DNA of 64,000 bases, taken from Hanamia caeni. Its GTDB lineage: Bacteria; Bacteroidota; Bacteroidia; Chitinophagales; Chitinophagaceae. This document shows, piece after piece, positions 52,264 through 62,600 of the stretch (position 1 is the first letter of the stretch; each line of letters starts with the position of its first letter). The notes beneath the pieces are model-generated. The model saw only the letters and a program-made list of their open reading frames with translations. It was not told the DNA's origin and did not search any database. Where the stretch lies: the NCBI RefSeq assembly GCF_003721595.1, contig NZ_RJJR01000015.1, forward strand, positions 1 to 64,000. Direction: 5' to 3'. The position numbers and the translations under genes are program-made.

Positions 52264-52905
52264 TTAATAAACTTCAAAACAATAGTCATGAGTAAGCTCA
52301 TAATCGGGAATTGTGTTTTCATATCTCGAACCTGCAAAATAGACAGAATCTAAAAAATTTAAATGTTGATTGATTGTACTATTTATTGGTATAGTTACAG
52401 AAGCCTTTGTACAATTTTTCATCACCTGATAAAGATCCAGAATAGTAATACAATAGATCCCTCTTTTTTGGGCTATAATGCCGAAGGATACCACAAAGTT
52501 ACTTTGTTCTTCCTTGAAAGTTATGGTTTCTGTATTACGTGATGATAATGAATTCACTTTTATTTCGCCTTTTTGAGGTATAAGTATAAAAGAATCTAAT
52601 GCTTCAGTTATGGTATCTTTTTTTGGAATAGCATTAAAATGAATATCTGTAGCCACATTTGATGCTCCGCTTAAATTTATAACAGAACTATCATTTCCAC
52701 CTGCACTTAAGTATTTTAAATTTACAGGGAAAGAAGAATTAAACCATAAGGTATCTCCAATAAGTACACTATCCTTACCATGCACGAAGTTTGATATACC
52801 ACCAGTAAGAGTAAAGTTTCGGGGAATACATCTTTTATGGCAACCAATAATTAAATTAAGGAGAATGGATATTGTTATAATAGATAAATTTTTTTTAGAA
52901 GCCAT
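52264..52905 (-). CDS. Small lipoprotein A of HExxH module (paralogue)
   Basis: 213 aa from MASKKNLSII. Lipobox LLNLIIGC then HKRCIP. A beta-rich mature part shares with lipoprotein B (53462-54073) the KDS...IGDTLW..SS stretch, the SFGIIAQKRGIYCI stretch, a Cys-Lys-(K/A)A motif and the closing HDYCFEVY. Function unknown. In gene order it follows the remnant of an HExxH lipoprotein gene, overlapping its end by 11 bp, just as lipoprotein B follows the intact HExxH gene. Confidence 0.65.
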   Translation of the reverse strand: MASKKNLSIITISILLNLIIGCHKRCIPRNFTLTGGISNFVHGKDSVLIGDTLWFNSSFPVNLKYLSAGGNDSSVINLSGASNVATDIHFNAIPKKDTITEALDSFILIPQKGEIKVNSLSSRNTETITFKEEQSNFVVSFGIIAQKRGIYCITILDLYQVMKNCTKASVTIPINSTINQHLNFLDSVYFAGSRYENTIPDYELTHDYCFEVY

Positions 52906-53474
52906 AAGAAGAAAATAGAGCATTTATATAAGGATTTGTAGGGTTACTTGGGTTTTGTTGTAATAATCTTGCTTCATATTGGGGTATAGAAGTAACATCT
53001 GATTGAAGAGCACCAAATAATTGTGAAATAGTGTATCCAGAAACCTGGTCATTAACACTCGTATTAAAAGTTGGCTCCCCATTATCCATTAAATCTTCCA
53101 TTAATCCTTTTGGAATCCAATGAAATGGATCAGTGGAATAGGAAGGAACATAATATTCCAAAACATCAATATTCGGATGATTAAATAAATCAGGACAATA
53201 TTTATATTGCTGGCCACCTTCGTGCTCACAGTAAGCATGTATCCCATATCGCTGATCAGCCAAAAAATGCCCCATGTGGTACGCCCAGGCCTCCCCCAAT
53301 GCAATAATGGGCGCATCGGCAGAATTAGCATCTCCATACGGATCCAGGGGGCATTTTTTGTAGAATGAATTATAGATTCAATTAGCTCTGCGGTTACAAA
53401 ATTTTGATACCAGTTTATTCCCACTTTTGAATAAATACTGGCGTGGCTCATTTCATGTTTTTTAATAAACTTTA
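52895..53474 (-). pseudogene. Remnant of HExxH lipoprotein gene (duplicate)
   Basis: Starts within the zinc motif (KKHEMSHAS, then YSKVGINWYQNFVTAEL) and runs to SQLFGALQSDVTSIPQYEAR at the end, aligning with the C-terminal 180 residues of the intact protein encoded at 54080-56140. The first 500 codons are missing and there is a frameshift at about 53345: upstream is read in one frame (53346-53474), downstream in another (GEAWAYHMGHFLADQRYG). The duplication is followed by loss of its own N-terminal half. Confidence 0.8.
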
Positions 53475-54073
53475 AAGCAATACATGTGACTTCTCTCATA
53501 TTCAGATATTTGATAACCTGGCCGAAAATCTTGGTAATAATATAAATGGATATTTGAATTATTATTATGAATTTGAATAAAAGCCTTTTCGCATCCCTTA
53601 TTTTTTCTAGTTACACTTATATCATCGCCAAGAGAAATTCCATATATTCCTTTTTGTTTTGCAACAATACCGACTGAAAGTGTATATTGGCCATTTATTT
53701 CTTTATAGGAAAAGCCCTTATTTTGAGTGGGAAGATTATCATTACCGGTTAAAGAGCCGACTTTAATTATATAATCAAAATCATTTACAGCTCCGATAAC
53801 GTTTTGTGAGGTTTCAGGAAATTTCAGAACTTCAAAAGGAGTTCCAAGCTGAGAATTACTAAAATCAATATTTGTTTTACTTATTGAATCGCGAAATGTT
53901 GTAGAATGAGAAGATGTTACCCACAATGTATCTCCAATTGATATAGAATCTTTTTCAGGAAGAAAAGTATCTTCCATGGAAAAATAATACTGAGCTTCTA
54001 CGCATCTACGCCCACATCCTGCGAAATTGATTAGAAAAGCTCCTACAAACCCAATAGTGAAAATTTTTAACAT
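53462..54073 (-). CDS. Small lipoprotein B of HExxH module
   Basis: 203 aa. Signal peptide ending LINFAGC, then GRRCVEAQYYF, so lipid-anchored. Beta-rich; SISIGDTLWVTSS near residue 45, LSVGIVAKQKGIYGISL near 130, and an ending YERSHMYCFKVY shared with lipoprotein A. I do not recognise a described family. It starts 7 bp after the HExxH lipoprotein gene on the same strand, so the two are co-translated and probably act together at the cell surface. Confidence 0.7.
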   Translation of the reverse strand: MLKIFTIGFVGAFLINFAGCGRRCVEAQYYFSMEDTFLPEKDSISIGDTLWVTSSHSTTFRDSISKTNIDFSNSQLGTPFEVLKFPETSQNVIGAVNDFDYIIKVGSLTGNDNLPTQNKGFSYKEINGQYTLSVGIVAKQKGIYGISLGDDISVTRKNKGCEKAFIQIHNNNSNIHLYYYQDFRPGYQISEYERSHMYCFKVY

Positions 54074-54079
54074 AGTAAT

Positions 54080-56140
54080 TTAATAATGATACTGACCGAA
54101 AATATTGTTTATTTGAGTTGATTGGGTCGGATTTTGTGTTATTAATCTGGCCTTATATTGTTGAAGTGTTGTTACATCACTTTGTAAAGCAGCAAATAAT
54201 TGCGAAATTGTGAATCCACCAATACCATCAATTACAGGATAGTTTTCGTTAGTATTATCCATCATATCTTCCATCAATCCCTTAGGAATCCAATTAAATG
54301 AATCATAAGAATAATTTGGGTTCCAGTTTTCTATAACTTCTATTTCAGTATGAACACCTGGTCCTTGCCCATAACCGATTTGCCCTTCGTATTCGTTGTA
54401 AGCATGTATCCCATATCGCTGATCAGCCAAAAAATGCCCCATGTGATAAGCCCATGCTTCGCCTAAAGCTATAATAGGCGCATCTGCAGAGATGGCATCT
54501 CCATAGGGATTGAGCGGATCATTATGGGTTCCATGGATTATAGATTGACTTAGTTCTGCTGTTACAAAATTTTGATACCAGTTTATCCCCACTTTTGAAT
54601 AATCACTGGCGTGGCTCATTTCATGATACGCAAGCGCCTTTAAATAATCAGAGTAAAACTCATCTCTCCATGAAGGAGCAACATAATCAAGCGCCGTATC
54701 TATGCCAAGTCGAAATGAAATTAATGCAGCCGTTGAGGTAATGACTGGAGAAAACTTGAATTTAGACATTAAATAATATTCAGTAAAGGCTGCCTCACCC
54801 GATATTCCTGGACCAATTCCGTGGCCAAACATTGGTGTTGAGGCTGAACCAGCCTGGGTTGCCCAGGATGTTAAAAATATATGCATATTAGAAGGCATTT
54901 TTGAAAAGCCAAATTGAGTGGCATAATCTGAATGTTCCTGAACGGCATTATGAACAGTTGCTGCGGCCCAATACTTGTTGGATTTAGAATTAGTAGCGCC
55001 GCTTTGATTATTTGTAAATTGAATATTTGATTTATCAGAACTATATATGCCCAGTGTTCTTTTCACTGGATGGATCATTTGCCATATCATTATTCCACGC
55101 ATTGCAAAAATAGTAGCATCACCGTTTATAAATTCTTCTTTAATTTTTACTTTATGTTTAAACCGCTTCGTGAAAGCAAAATGGCCGTACGCATCCGTGT
55201 AGGTGGTCTGGATTTTAAACCATCTTTTTGCGATCACTTTTACTTTTCGCAAGCCAACGGGACTTCCGGCTCCGGTATTTGGCAAGTTAGTATCAAATAC
55301 ATAAATATATCCCGCGGGTATTGCGGCATCTACGGCTGGCGGAGGGGGATCTGACACCGGAGGTCTGTAAGGAATACATTCCTCGCCAACGGGATCCCAT
55401 ATAAAACCATCAGGGCATTCTTTGAAATTATCAGGTTGAAGAGCATTGGGTTTTATAGTGCTTTTTTTTGTATTGGTATAGGGTGAGGTATTGTTACTCA
55501 TCGTAATAGATTTGCTGCTACCACTCATGTTGATACTATCCTGGATTGAGGCTAATCTTTCCCCTTCAGTTTCTACCGCCGTATAATTATCCGCCGGAAT
55601 GTGAATCTGTGCAAGTGTTTCATGTTGTATTCCTGCCGGGAAAGTGAAACCGGATGGTACCACAGCATATTGCCAGGTAGGCAATGAATCCGGTATAGAA
55701 GGGTCCTGGTAATAGTCTCCTTCATAAAGCACCTGGTAATCCATTGGCGTATCAAAAAGTTCCAGACCTTGTGCGTCCATTATTGAGTCCAGTGCGGCCA
55801 ACTGATTGGTAGAAGGTAAAAAGCGTACATATAAATTATTAACTATCGCTTTCGCAGGATCTTGCCCAAGATTACCATACGCTTGCATCATATTGTTAAT
55901 CAGGTAAGGATTAGTGAGTTGATAACCCAATATAGTTTCTCTTTCAATGGAATCCTCATCGTGGGGAATAAAATCCGCCGACCCTGTGCCGCCGCCGGAA
56001 GCCATTAATCTTGCAGAATTCTTAGCTAATTTTTCCTGACCATCGATATCTGCTGTAGATTTTAATTCCATCTTTTTACAGGAAAAAATAAGAGAGCAAA
56101 ATAATAAAAAGCCACAAAAATAAATAGGAATGTTTCTCAT
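54080..56140 (-). CDS. Putative zinc metallopeptidase lipoprotein (HExxH)
   Basis: 686 aa. Signal peptide with lipobox FSC followed by KKMELKS. Residues about 60-210 are a domain with many Asp and Tyr; 270-345 form a carboxypeptidase-regulatory-like beta domain (GLRKVKVIAKRWFKIQTTYT, DAYGHFAFTKRF). The zinc motif HEMSH is at 506-510 and a plausible third ligand Glu561 stands in LGEAWAYHMGH, about 50 residues later, the spacing of gluzincins. Function inferred: a surface metallopeptidase of unknown substrate. Paired with lipoprotein B; partly duplicated downstream. Confidence 0.65.
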   Translation of the reverse strand: MRNIPIYFCGFLLFCSLIFSCKKMELKSTADIDGQEKLAKNSARLMASGGGTGSADFIPHDEDSIERETILGYQLTNPYLINNMMQAYGNLGQDPAKAIVNNLYVRFLPSTNQLAALDSIMDAQGLELFDTPMDYQVLYEGDYYQDPSIPDSLPTWQYAVVPSGFTFPAGIQHETLAQIHIPADNYTAVETEGERLASIQDSINMSGSSKSITMSNNTSPYTNTKKSTIKPNALQPDNFKECPDGFIWDPVGEECIPYRPPVSDPPPPAVDAAIPAGYIYVFDTNLPNTGAGSPVGLRKVKVIAKRWFKIQTTYTDAYGHFAFTKRFKHKVKIKEEFINGDATIFAMRGIMIWQMIHPVKRTLGIYSSDKSNIQFTNNQSGATNSKSNKYWAAATVHNAVQEHSDYATQFGFSKMPSNMHIFLTSWATQAGSASTPMFGHGIGPGISGEAAFTEYYLMSKFKFSPVITSTAALISFRLGIDTALDYVAPSWRDEFYSDYLKALAYHEMSHASDYSKVGINWYQNFVTAELSQSIIHGTHNDPLNPYGDAISADAPIIALGEAWAYHMGHFLADQRYGIHAYNEYEGQIGYGQGPGVHTEIEVIENWNPNYSYDSFNWIPKGLMEDMMDNTNENYPVIDGIGGFTISQLFAALQSDVTTLQQYKARLITQNPTQSTQINNIFGQYHY

Positions 56141-56787
56141 AAGGGGGTGTTTGTTTTTAGTGAGGGGGTAAAAATAATTTTCTTTTGTTTCGGGTAAAAG
56201 CGATGTGGAAAACTTTTTCGAATGATTCCCTTCTTCGAAAATGATAAACCGATAAATATTCGATTTTTTTGTAGCCGCAGGTAGTCGTCAGTGGTGAACA
56301 CTGTTTAAAATAAAATTGAGAGTATTTGTGCTTTTATTATCGCATTCATGGTGTTGGAGCAATCTCGTTAATGAACATCGTAATTCTTTTTTGGGGATCG
56401 TTTCATTGCATTTGCCTCTTCTTAGATTATAGGCGAATACCAACAACAGCCTCAGCTATGGTTGCCTGATACGGCCGGCACAGAATGCGCATGGTATTTA
56501 TCACCGCGTTTATAAAACGCGATGTTCTGTTATTTTTCCGTAATCGTAAATTAATTTGTAATGGCATAATACATTTATAATGATAAATAAAGCATCTTTT
56601 CCCCCTGGCTAAAGCTTACATACTTCGGGTCTTCACTATGCCATTCTCATAGTATAGCCGTACCATCGGCTGCTCAAGTCCGGCATAAGTCCGGCATATC
56701 CCGGACTTAACACGATATTGGACACAAGGAAATCCCTGTGGAAACCTACGGGAATAGCGGTTTAGTAAACGCAATGGGTGTTTGCTT
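56141..56787. other. Intergenic, no gene
   Basis: The region contains a short AATGAACATCGTAATTCTT block also present near 31671, and a CCGGCATAAGTCCGGCATA direct repeat near 56680. AGTATTTGTGCTTTTATTAT near 56322 recalls ATTATTTGTGCTTTTACTAT near 51766, so the duplicated 51.8-kb segment may have extended into this region. Confidence 0.45.
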
Positions 56788-57867
56788 TTATCTGGCGGCT
56801 GATGCCTTTAGGATAGAGGCATCGTCAATAGGGGCGGGGACGATTTTCTTTGGTACAAATTCACGGTCAATCAGCTCATGCATCGGAATTCTTTTTGAGA
56901 GCAGCTTAAGCTTTATGCCCTGGTCTTCTATTTGTTGCAGGTCTTCATCGGTGGGAGTAAGCTGCACATAGCTCACCCGTTTAGGATCGGAAGTAAGTAC
57001 ATAATTCAATACCTTTTCGTCCTGCCTGAAATAGGGAGATACCAGCTTCGCCGCTTCTTTACGATGGGTTTCGGCCCAGGCGCCTGAGGCAGCTATACCA
57101 CGTACGAGGTCTTGTACCACCCCCGGATTTTGGCGAATTAAATCTTCATGAACTACCAGCGCGCACGAAATGAAATTGGGCCAGATGTCGCGGGCATAAT
57201 ATAAAACCCTGCCGATGCCATCTAATTCAGCCTTGGCACAAAAAGGCTCACCTACAAAATACGCATCTATCGCGCCCGCCGCAAGTGAAGTAGGCATATC
57301 CGGCGGTGGCAGAATAATAAATTCAATATCGTTGGGCTGCATGCCATAGTCGTCCATCATTTTGTGAATCACAAAATTCTGGTTGCTGTAAAGACTGGGT
57401 ATGGCCATTTTTTTACCTTTAAGGTCTCTCAGGCTCCTGATTTTGCTGTTCTTTCCCACTACTACTTCAGAGCCATCCCTGTGGCCGAGATAACAAATTT
57501 TTACCGGTACGCCCTGTTCCCTCAGCTTCATTGCCAGCGGCACAATCATAAAAGTAGCCTGCACCTGTTTGGCTTCCAGCGCACTTACCACAGTTGGAAA
57601 ATCTGAAAAAACGCGCGAATTGAAATTTGTACTGGTTTCCGTTGTTTTGGACGCAAAATCCGTGACGGGACAGGTAAGATGGCAGGTAACAGGCAGGTAG
57701 CCCACGGTTAGTTCGCGGGTAGCTTTTTTATTTACGCCCTCGTGTATTACATCCCTTGCCGAATTTGCGCCGTTCTTTTCCCACGGCTTATATCTAAGCA
57801 GGCCCAGCGCGGTTAAGACAACCACTATCCCGAGGATCAATTTGCCAAAAGTAAATTTCATGCTCAT
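56788..57867 (-). CDS. ABC transporter substrate-binding protein (nitrate/sulfonate/taurine type)
   Basis: 359 aa. N-terminal TM anchor (GKLILGIVVVLTALGLL), no lipobox. The family signs are VGYLPVTCHLTCPVTDFA, FSDFPTVVSALEAKQVQATF, DLKGKKMAIPSLYSNQN and AGAIDAYFVGEPFCAKAEL: an NMT1/SsuA/NrtA-type periplasmic binding protein. The Cys-containing TCHLTC stretch in the ligand cleft is notable. It works with the ATPase and permease encoded just upstream. The last 24 codons have been copied to 51.8 kb. Confidence 0.88.
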   Translation of the reverse strand: MSMKFTFGKLILGIVVVLTALGLLRYKPWEKNGANSARDVIHEGVNKKATRELTVGYLPVTCHLTCPVTDFASKTTETSTNFNSRVFSDFPTVVSALEAKQVQATFMIVPLAMKLREQGVPVKICYLGHRDGSEVVVGKNSKIRSLRDLKGKKMAIPSLYSNQNFVIHKMMDDYGMQPNDIEFIILPPPDMPTSLAAGAIDAYFVGEPFCAKAELDGIGRVLYYARDIWPNFISCALVVHEDLIRQNPGVVQDLVRGIAASGAWAETHRKEAAKLVSPYFRQDEKVLNYVLTSDPKRVSYVQLTPTDEDLQQIEDQGIKLKLLSKRIPMHELIDREFVPKKIVPAPIDDASILKASAAR

Positions 57868-57891
57868 TCTATTTTCAAATGTAATTTAGGA

Positions 57892-58617
57892 TTATTGCTG
57901 CAATCCCAGTTCAATCAAAATTGTCTTCATCGTTTCAATCACTGCGGCGCCGGTCAGATCTCTCGGGCGTTGCTCATTCACATGCAGCTCGCGACAAATG
58001 GTAGCGGGCCGGCTCGACAATACCAAAACCCTGTCGGCCAATTGCGCCGCTTCTTCAATATCATGAGTTACAAATACAATCGTACGGGGCCTTTGTTTCA
58101 GAATCCTAACCAATTCAAGGCGCATGCGCAATCTTGTTTGATAGTCCAGTGCAGAAAACGGCTCATCCATCAGCAAAATATCCGATTGGCCCGCCAAAGC
58201 TCTTGCCAGTTCTACCCGTTGGCGCATTCCACCAGATAATTGATGGGGGTAATGATTTTCAAAACCCTGCAGATGTATTAACTCGATCAGGTCTTTTTTT
58301 TCCGTTTCGCGCTGCGGCTGATTGCCCAGGGAGCGTAATCCCATATCAATGTTCTCGCCAACGGTCAGCCACGGAAAAAGCCCATCGTGCTGATACACGG
58401 TGCGGATGTTTCCCGTCCGGTTTACCCTGCCTTGCGTAGGCCTGATATGGCCGGAAAGCAAATTTAATATAGTTGTTTTACCACAGCCCGAGGGCCCGAC
58501 AAGTACGAGCACCTCTCCGTTTTGTACTTCCAGGCTTAATGACTGTAATACATTGACTGCGCCATAGCTGTGCGATACGTTGTCGAATGACAGGCTTACT
58601 AATTGCTTATCGTTCAT
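57892..58617 (-). CDS. ABC transporter ATP-binding protein
   Basis: 241 aa. Walker A GPSGCGKTTIL near residue 38; signature QLSGGMRQRVELARAL near 120; Walker B ILLMDEPFSALD; H-loop TIVFVTHDIEEAAQLADRV. It energises import by the neighbouring permease (start overlaps its end by 11 bp) and matches the SsuB/TauB/NrtD type. Cytoplasmic, membrane-associated. Confidence 0.95.
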   Translation of the reverse strand: MNDKQLVSLSFDNVSHSYGAVNVLQSLSLEVQNGEVLVLVGPSGCGKTTILNLLSGHIRPTQGRVNRTGNIRTVYQHDGLFPWLTVGENIDMGLRSLGNQPQRETEKKDLIELIHLQGFENHYPHQLSGGMRQRVELARALAGQSDILLMDEPFSALDYQTRLRMRLELVRILKQRPRTIVFVTHDIEEAAQLADRVLVLSSRPATICRELHVNEQRPRDLTGAAVIETMKTILIELGLQQ

Positions 58618-59413
58618 AGCCCCATCTTACATTTGGAAGTTTAGTTAATTGTGCCAGCAGGCGGTCTATTCCCATACCAATTACACCGATTACTATCATA
58701 TAGCACACGGCAGAATCCAGCCGCAGTCCGTTTCGCGCTTCCCAAATCCCATACCCGAGGCCATCCTGGCAGCCTACCATTTCTGCGGCTACAATTACCA
58801 CCCAGGCGATGCCATAGCTCACCCGCAAGGCGGTAATAATTTGAGGCAAAACGGAAGGGAATGTTACTTTAGTCAGCAATTCCATTCCCTTATAATTATA
58901 ATCTTTTGCCACTTTAAAATAGATGCTTGGAATAGTAGCGACTGCCGCCATAGTTGCCAGGGCCAATGGAAAAAATGTTGCCATAAATATCAGGAAAATG
59001 GCCGGCTTGTCGCCGATATGAAACCAAAGTATAGCAAAGGGAATCCAGGCCAGGGGAGAGAGGAAGCGAAAAAAGTTCAGCATGGGTACGAACGCCTGCC
59101 GCAGGTGCAAATGCTGACCCAGCAGCAAGCCCGCCGGAATGCCGAGTACGGCGGCTAATACAAAGCCCACCGCCACACGCCATAAAGAAGCAATGATATC
59201 GTTCAGCAGCCGGCCCGCTTCGAATTCTTCTTTAAAGCTTTTTAATACCGAGCCTGGTGTGGGAAGCGCGTATGCGGGGAAAAGATTGGCATAAGAAATG
59301 ACCACCCATAATAATATCACAGCCACCAGCACTAACGCAGGTAATAATATCGAATCTGTTTTTTGAGAATTGGTGCCATTTTTAGAACCTGGTAGAAAAG
59401 AAATTTTAGCCAT
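58607..59413 (-). CDS. ABC transporter permease
   Basis: 268 aa, about six TM segments. The SsuC/TauC-type EAA loop is present (AKDYNYKGMELLTKVTFPSVLPQIITALRVS), as is the ALPTPGSVLKSFKEE start. First gene of the three-gene importer operon permease-ATPase-binding protein on the minus strand. Substrate uncertain among nitrate, sulfonates, taurine or bicarbonate. Confidence 0.92.
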   Translation of the reverse strand: MAKISFLPGSKNGTNSQKTDSILLPALVLVAVILLWVVISYANLFPAYALPTPGSVLKSFKEEFEAGRLLNDIIASLWRVAVGFVLAAVLGIPAGLLLGQHLHLRQAFVPMLNFFRFLSPLAWIPFAILWFHIGDKPAIFLIFMATFFPLALATMAAVATIPSIYFKVAKDYNYKGMELLTKVTFPSVLPQIITALRVSYGIAWVVIVAAEMVGCQDGLGYGIWEARNGLRLDSAVCYMIVIGVIGMGIDRLLAQLTKLPNVRWGYER

Positions 59414-59589
59414 AACGTTTTGCGTAGCCGCCTCTCTGCGTTGCGGATTTTTGCAAAATATTACATTATTTGTAAATAATGGGTTTAGATGTGAAATAGT
59501 TTAGCCTGACGGCAGAAGATTTCTAAACACAGTGAATGAATAAATAGGCAGAATTTTTATTTTACAGCGAAAGAAAATTCATACATAAA

Positions 59590-59633
59590 AAACCTTAGCA
59601 TGCATTCACATAAGCGAATGCGTGCCGAGGTTA
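59590..59633 (-). terminator. Hairpin after T9SS surface-protein gene
   Basis: AACCT-TAGC-ATGCATTC and GAATGCGTGC-CGAGGTT pair as a long imperfect stem 10 bases after the stop codon (59644) of the large surface protein, with an A/T-rich tail on the minus strand. It probably ends that transcript. Confidence 0.65.
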
Positions 59634-59643
59634 ATTGTAGTCT

Positions 59644-62600
59644 TTATTTTATTACCTGGATATTTTCCGTTTTTCCTGCTGGCGTATTTATTATTAACTG
59701 ATACACCCCATTCGGTAAATTATCACATTTAATGTCTTCACTGTTGCTGCTTTCAGTATGTTGAATGTCTTTGGAAAACAATACCTGCCCGCCCGTATTG
59801 TATAATTTGATTTGGTATTTTCCTGTTGCCTGGTTATGGAGCTGTAAATGAATTACGTTGCCGGTAATGGGGTTTGGATATACGGTGATTGCTCCTGGCT
59901 TGCTTTCATTGCTCACTTTTACTATTGAACTATAGCTTGCTTTGCCATCCATGCTGATGATTTTTATCCGGTAGTAATTGGTTCCTTTAGTTGCATTTTG
60001 GTCAACCGCTGTATAATTTCCTTTCGGTTGGTTGGCTGCCTGGGCTATGGCTACCTGGCTAAAATGCGCTGCATCGACCGATTTTTCCACTTCATATTGC
60101 TTTATGCCGCTTTCATTGGCCACCGTCCAGCTTATGATGTTGTCTGCATTTTTGTTTATCGCTGTTACGGAGGTGATGCTTACCGGCAATGTGGCCATTT
60201 GCCTGAAGACTACTTTAAATCTATCTGCGGCTGAAGAGCCAGCGTCTGAGGTTATGGCTACTTCGATAATGGTGCTGTCGCTTAAACTTACCGCGGTTTC
60301 CGTCTTAAGGTATTTGTCTGTCAGTATGCCCTGGATACCGGTGGCTTCCATATGCTCAGGAGCAAAAATGAGCTTATAAGCTGTTTTACTGAGGTTCGTA
60401 AGATTGTAAAAAATGGTATCCCCGGCTGACACCTGGCTTTTGGCTTCTATGCTTAAAATTTTCCCTGCGCTTTTGATACCAAAGTTTTCTCCGCTATTCG
60501 TGAGCTTTACCACGTCGTTGCCGTCTATGGCATTTCTAAAACTGTTGTCGAAGGCTGCTACGTTGCCGTCTGCCATTAATCCGGCTGAGGTAACAAGGCT
60601 GGCGCGTAAAAACTGCCTGTCTTCATTGGTTGTGCCTGTGGCTTCCCTGTTTGAATGGCCTGGCCTTCCTGTTGCGGATTTACTGCCTTCTGTTATGGTA
60701 AGGTTGCCGTCGGTACTGCTGTTGGAATGTACAAAGAAGGCCTGCCCCGACTGGATAACTGACGACAGCACATTGACAGGATAAGCGCTGGTACCTCCCG
60801 GAACAGGCTTCCAATTGTTGACGCTGCTTAATGTCTGGTAGCCTCCTACGCCGTAGGTGCCATACAGGTATGGGTCATACACATAAAATGCATTATCAAC
60901 ATTCGCGTCTTTGGTAATCAAAGCAAAATCTATGGGTGAAGCATAGGGATTGCCTACAGACTGAAACTGGCCGGCTTTTACGGTTACGGGCAATTGTGTG
61001 CCTGTAAACAATGTGCCTTTGCTTCTGAGTATGGTCAGATTAGCGGCCTGGGCGGTTGTAGTTATTGTGCGGTCTCCTCTTATAAATACCATATAGCCGC
61101 CGGTATTTGATATAATGGCATTGGCGCTGCCAACACCTTTCCAGTTGCCGGTGGAGGGGTCAAAATATTTCATGGAAGGGGCCACGGAATACATATCAAA
61201 ACCTGCTGCTGTGCCTGCAGGACCGCTTATCGTGGTTCCATAATTACCAGGTATATTTCCATTTTCCATCCAGCTTTCTTTTATGGTTTGCCCATAGGTG
61301 GGCGCTGATAAAAACTGCCATGATTTTCCATGCTGGCCCGCGCCGGTGCCGGTGTTGATGTATCTTTCTACAATTACTTTGCCGGTGATAGTGTTCCCAA
61401 TCCCGACTGTTCCTATTCTTGCTGTTCCCAGAGAATTGGAAACCAGGGTGATATTATCGCCTGTATTTAATGTGGCGGTCGCGCTTCCAAAGGTTATTGC
61501 GCCGGTAATTTTCAATGTGTCGTTGGAAATAGAAGAAACGGATAGCCCGCTGCCTGTGTTGCTTACAATTAAATTCTGAATGGTTTTATTGAGGAACATG
61601 CTCCCGGATATGCTTTGAGCAGATGCACCGTTCATTTCTATGGTGCCGGAGGCGGCATTAAGTGTGCCACTATTTGAAACAGTCCCGGATATTTTTAATT
61701 TACCTCCTGCAACCGTCAAAGAGGCACCGGACTGTATGGTAATATTTCTGGCATAATCAGTTCCGGCATTTATAACCGGATAAAAGCTGAGCCCTGAAGG
61801 AATCGTAACATCAATTGCCGAAGTAGGAATAGGGCCGCATACCCAGTTTGCAGCGTCATCCCAATCAGAACTTACAACGCCTGCCCAGCTTCCGGAAGGG
61901 TACTGCGACAAAGTCACACTCGCTGATTTCGTAAATCCGTTTCCATCCGTAACGGTAAGTGTGTATGTAGTCGATGATACAGGCGTAGCAGTGGGATTTG
62001 CAATAGTTGTTGAACTCAAGCCGGTTGACGGTGACCATGCATAAGTCATGCTGCTGGTTCCGTTAGTAATAACCGGATTAAGGACTACAGATCCTCCTGC
62101 ACAATAGCCGGTAGAAGAAATAGAAACCGTAGGCAATTGATTGGTGATTCCACTGATAATAATTCCTGTGCCGGTGTTATTTATAGAAGTTGTAGTAACC
62201 GTGTTGGAACTGATAATACCATACCTGACCCACGTAGCAGTTCCTGCGTATTTGGCTGACGAAATATTTGATTCAGTTCCTGCTATATCCGCTGCAACAT
62301 ATTTTGCATTTGCCGTGAATGAAGGCGCCGTAATTCCACTGTTACTTATTGTCCAATATCTTTTTAAAAAATCAGTAGAACTGGTATTATAAGGGCTCCT
62401 GGCGTTCGTTACCTTTACTCCTGAATAGGCGCCTGCTGCAAAGCTTCCGGAAGTATAGTTTAAAGTAATGGGCGAATATTCAGCGGTTCCTGTAATATCT
62501 CCAACGGGGAAAAAATAAGAACCCGTTGCTGAATAATTTTTTCTCACTTCACCGCCTCCATCTGCAACTATCATTGTAGCAGCAGAAAATGATCCGGCAA

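Noticed and set aside
31671..56387. 19-base identity AATGAACATCGTAATTCTT at about 31671 and 56371
   Set aside because: Too short and AT-rich, with no extension on either side, to call a repeat.
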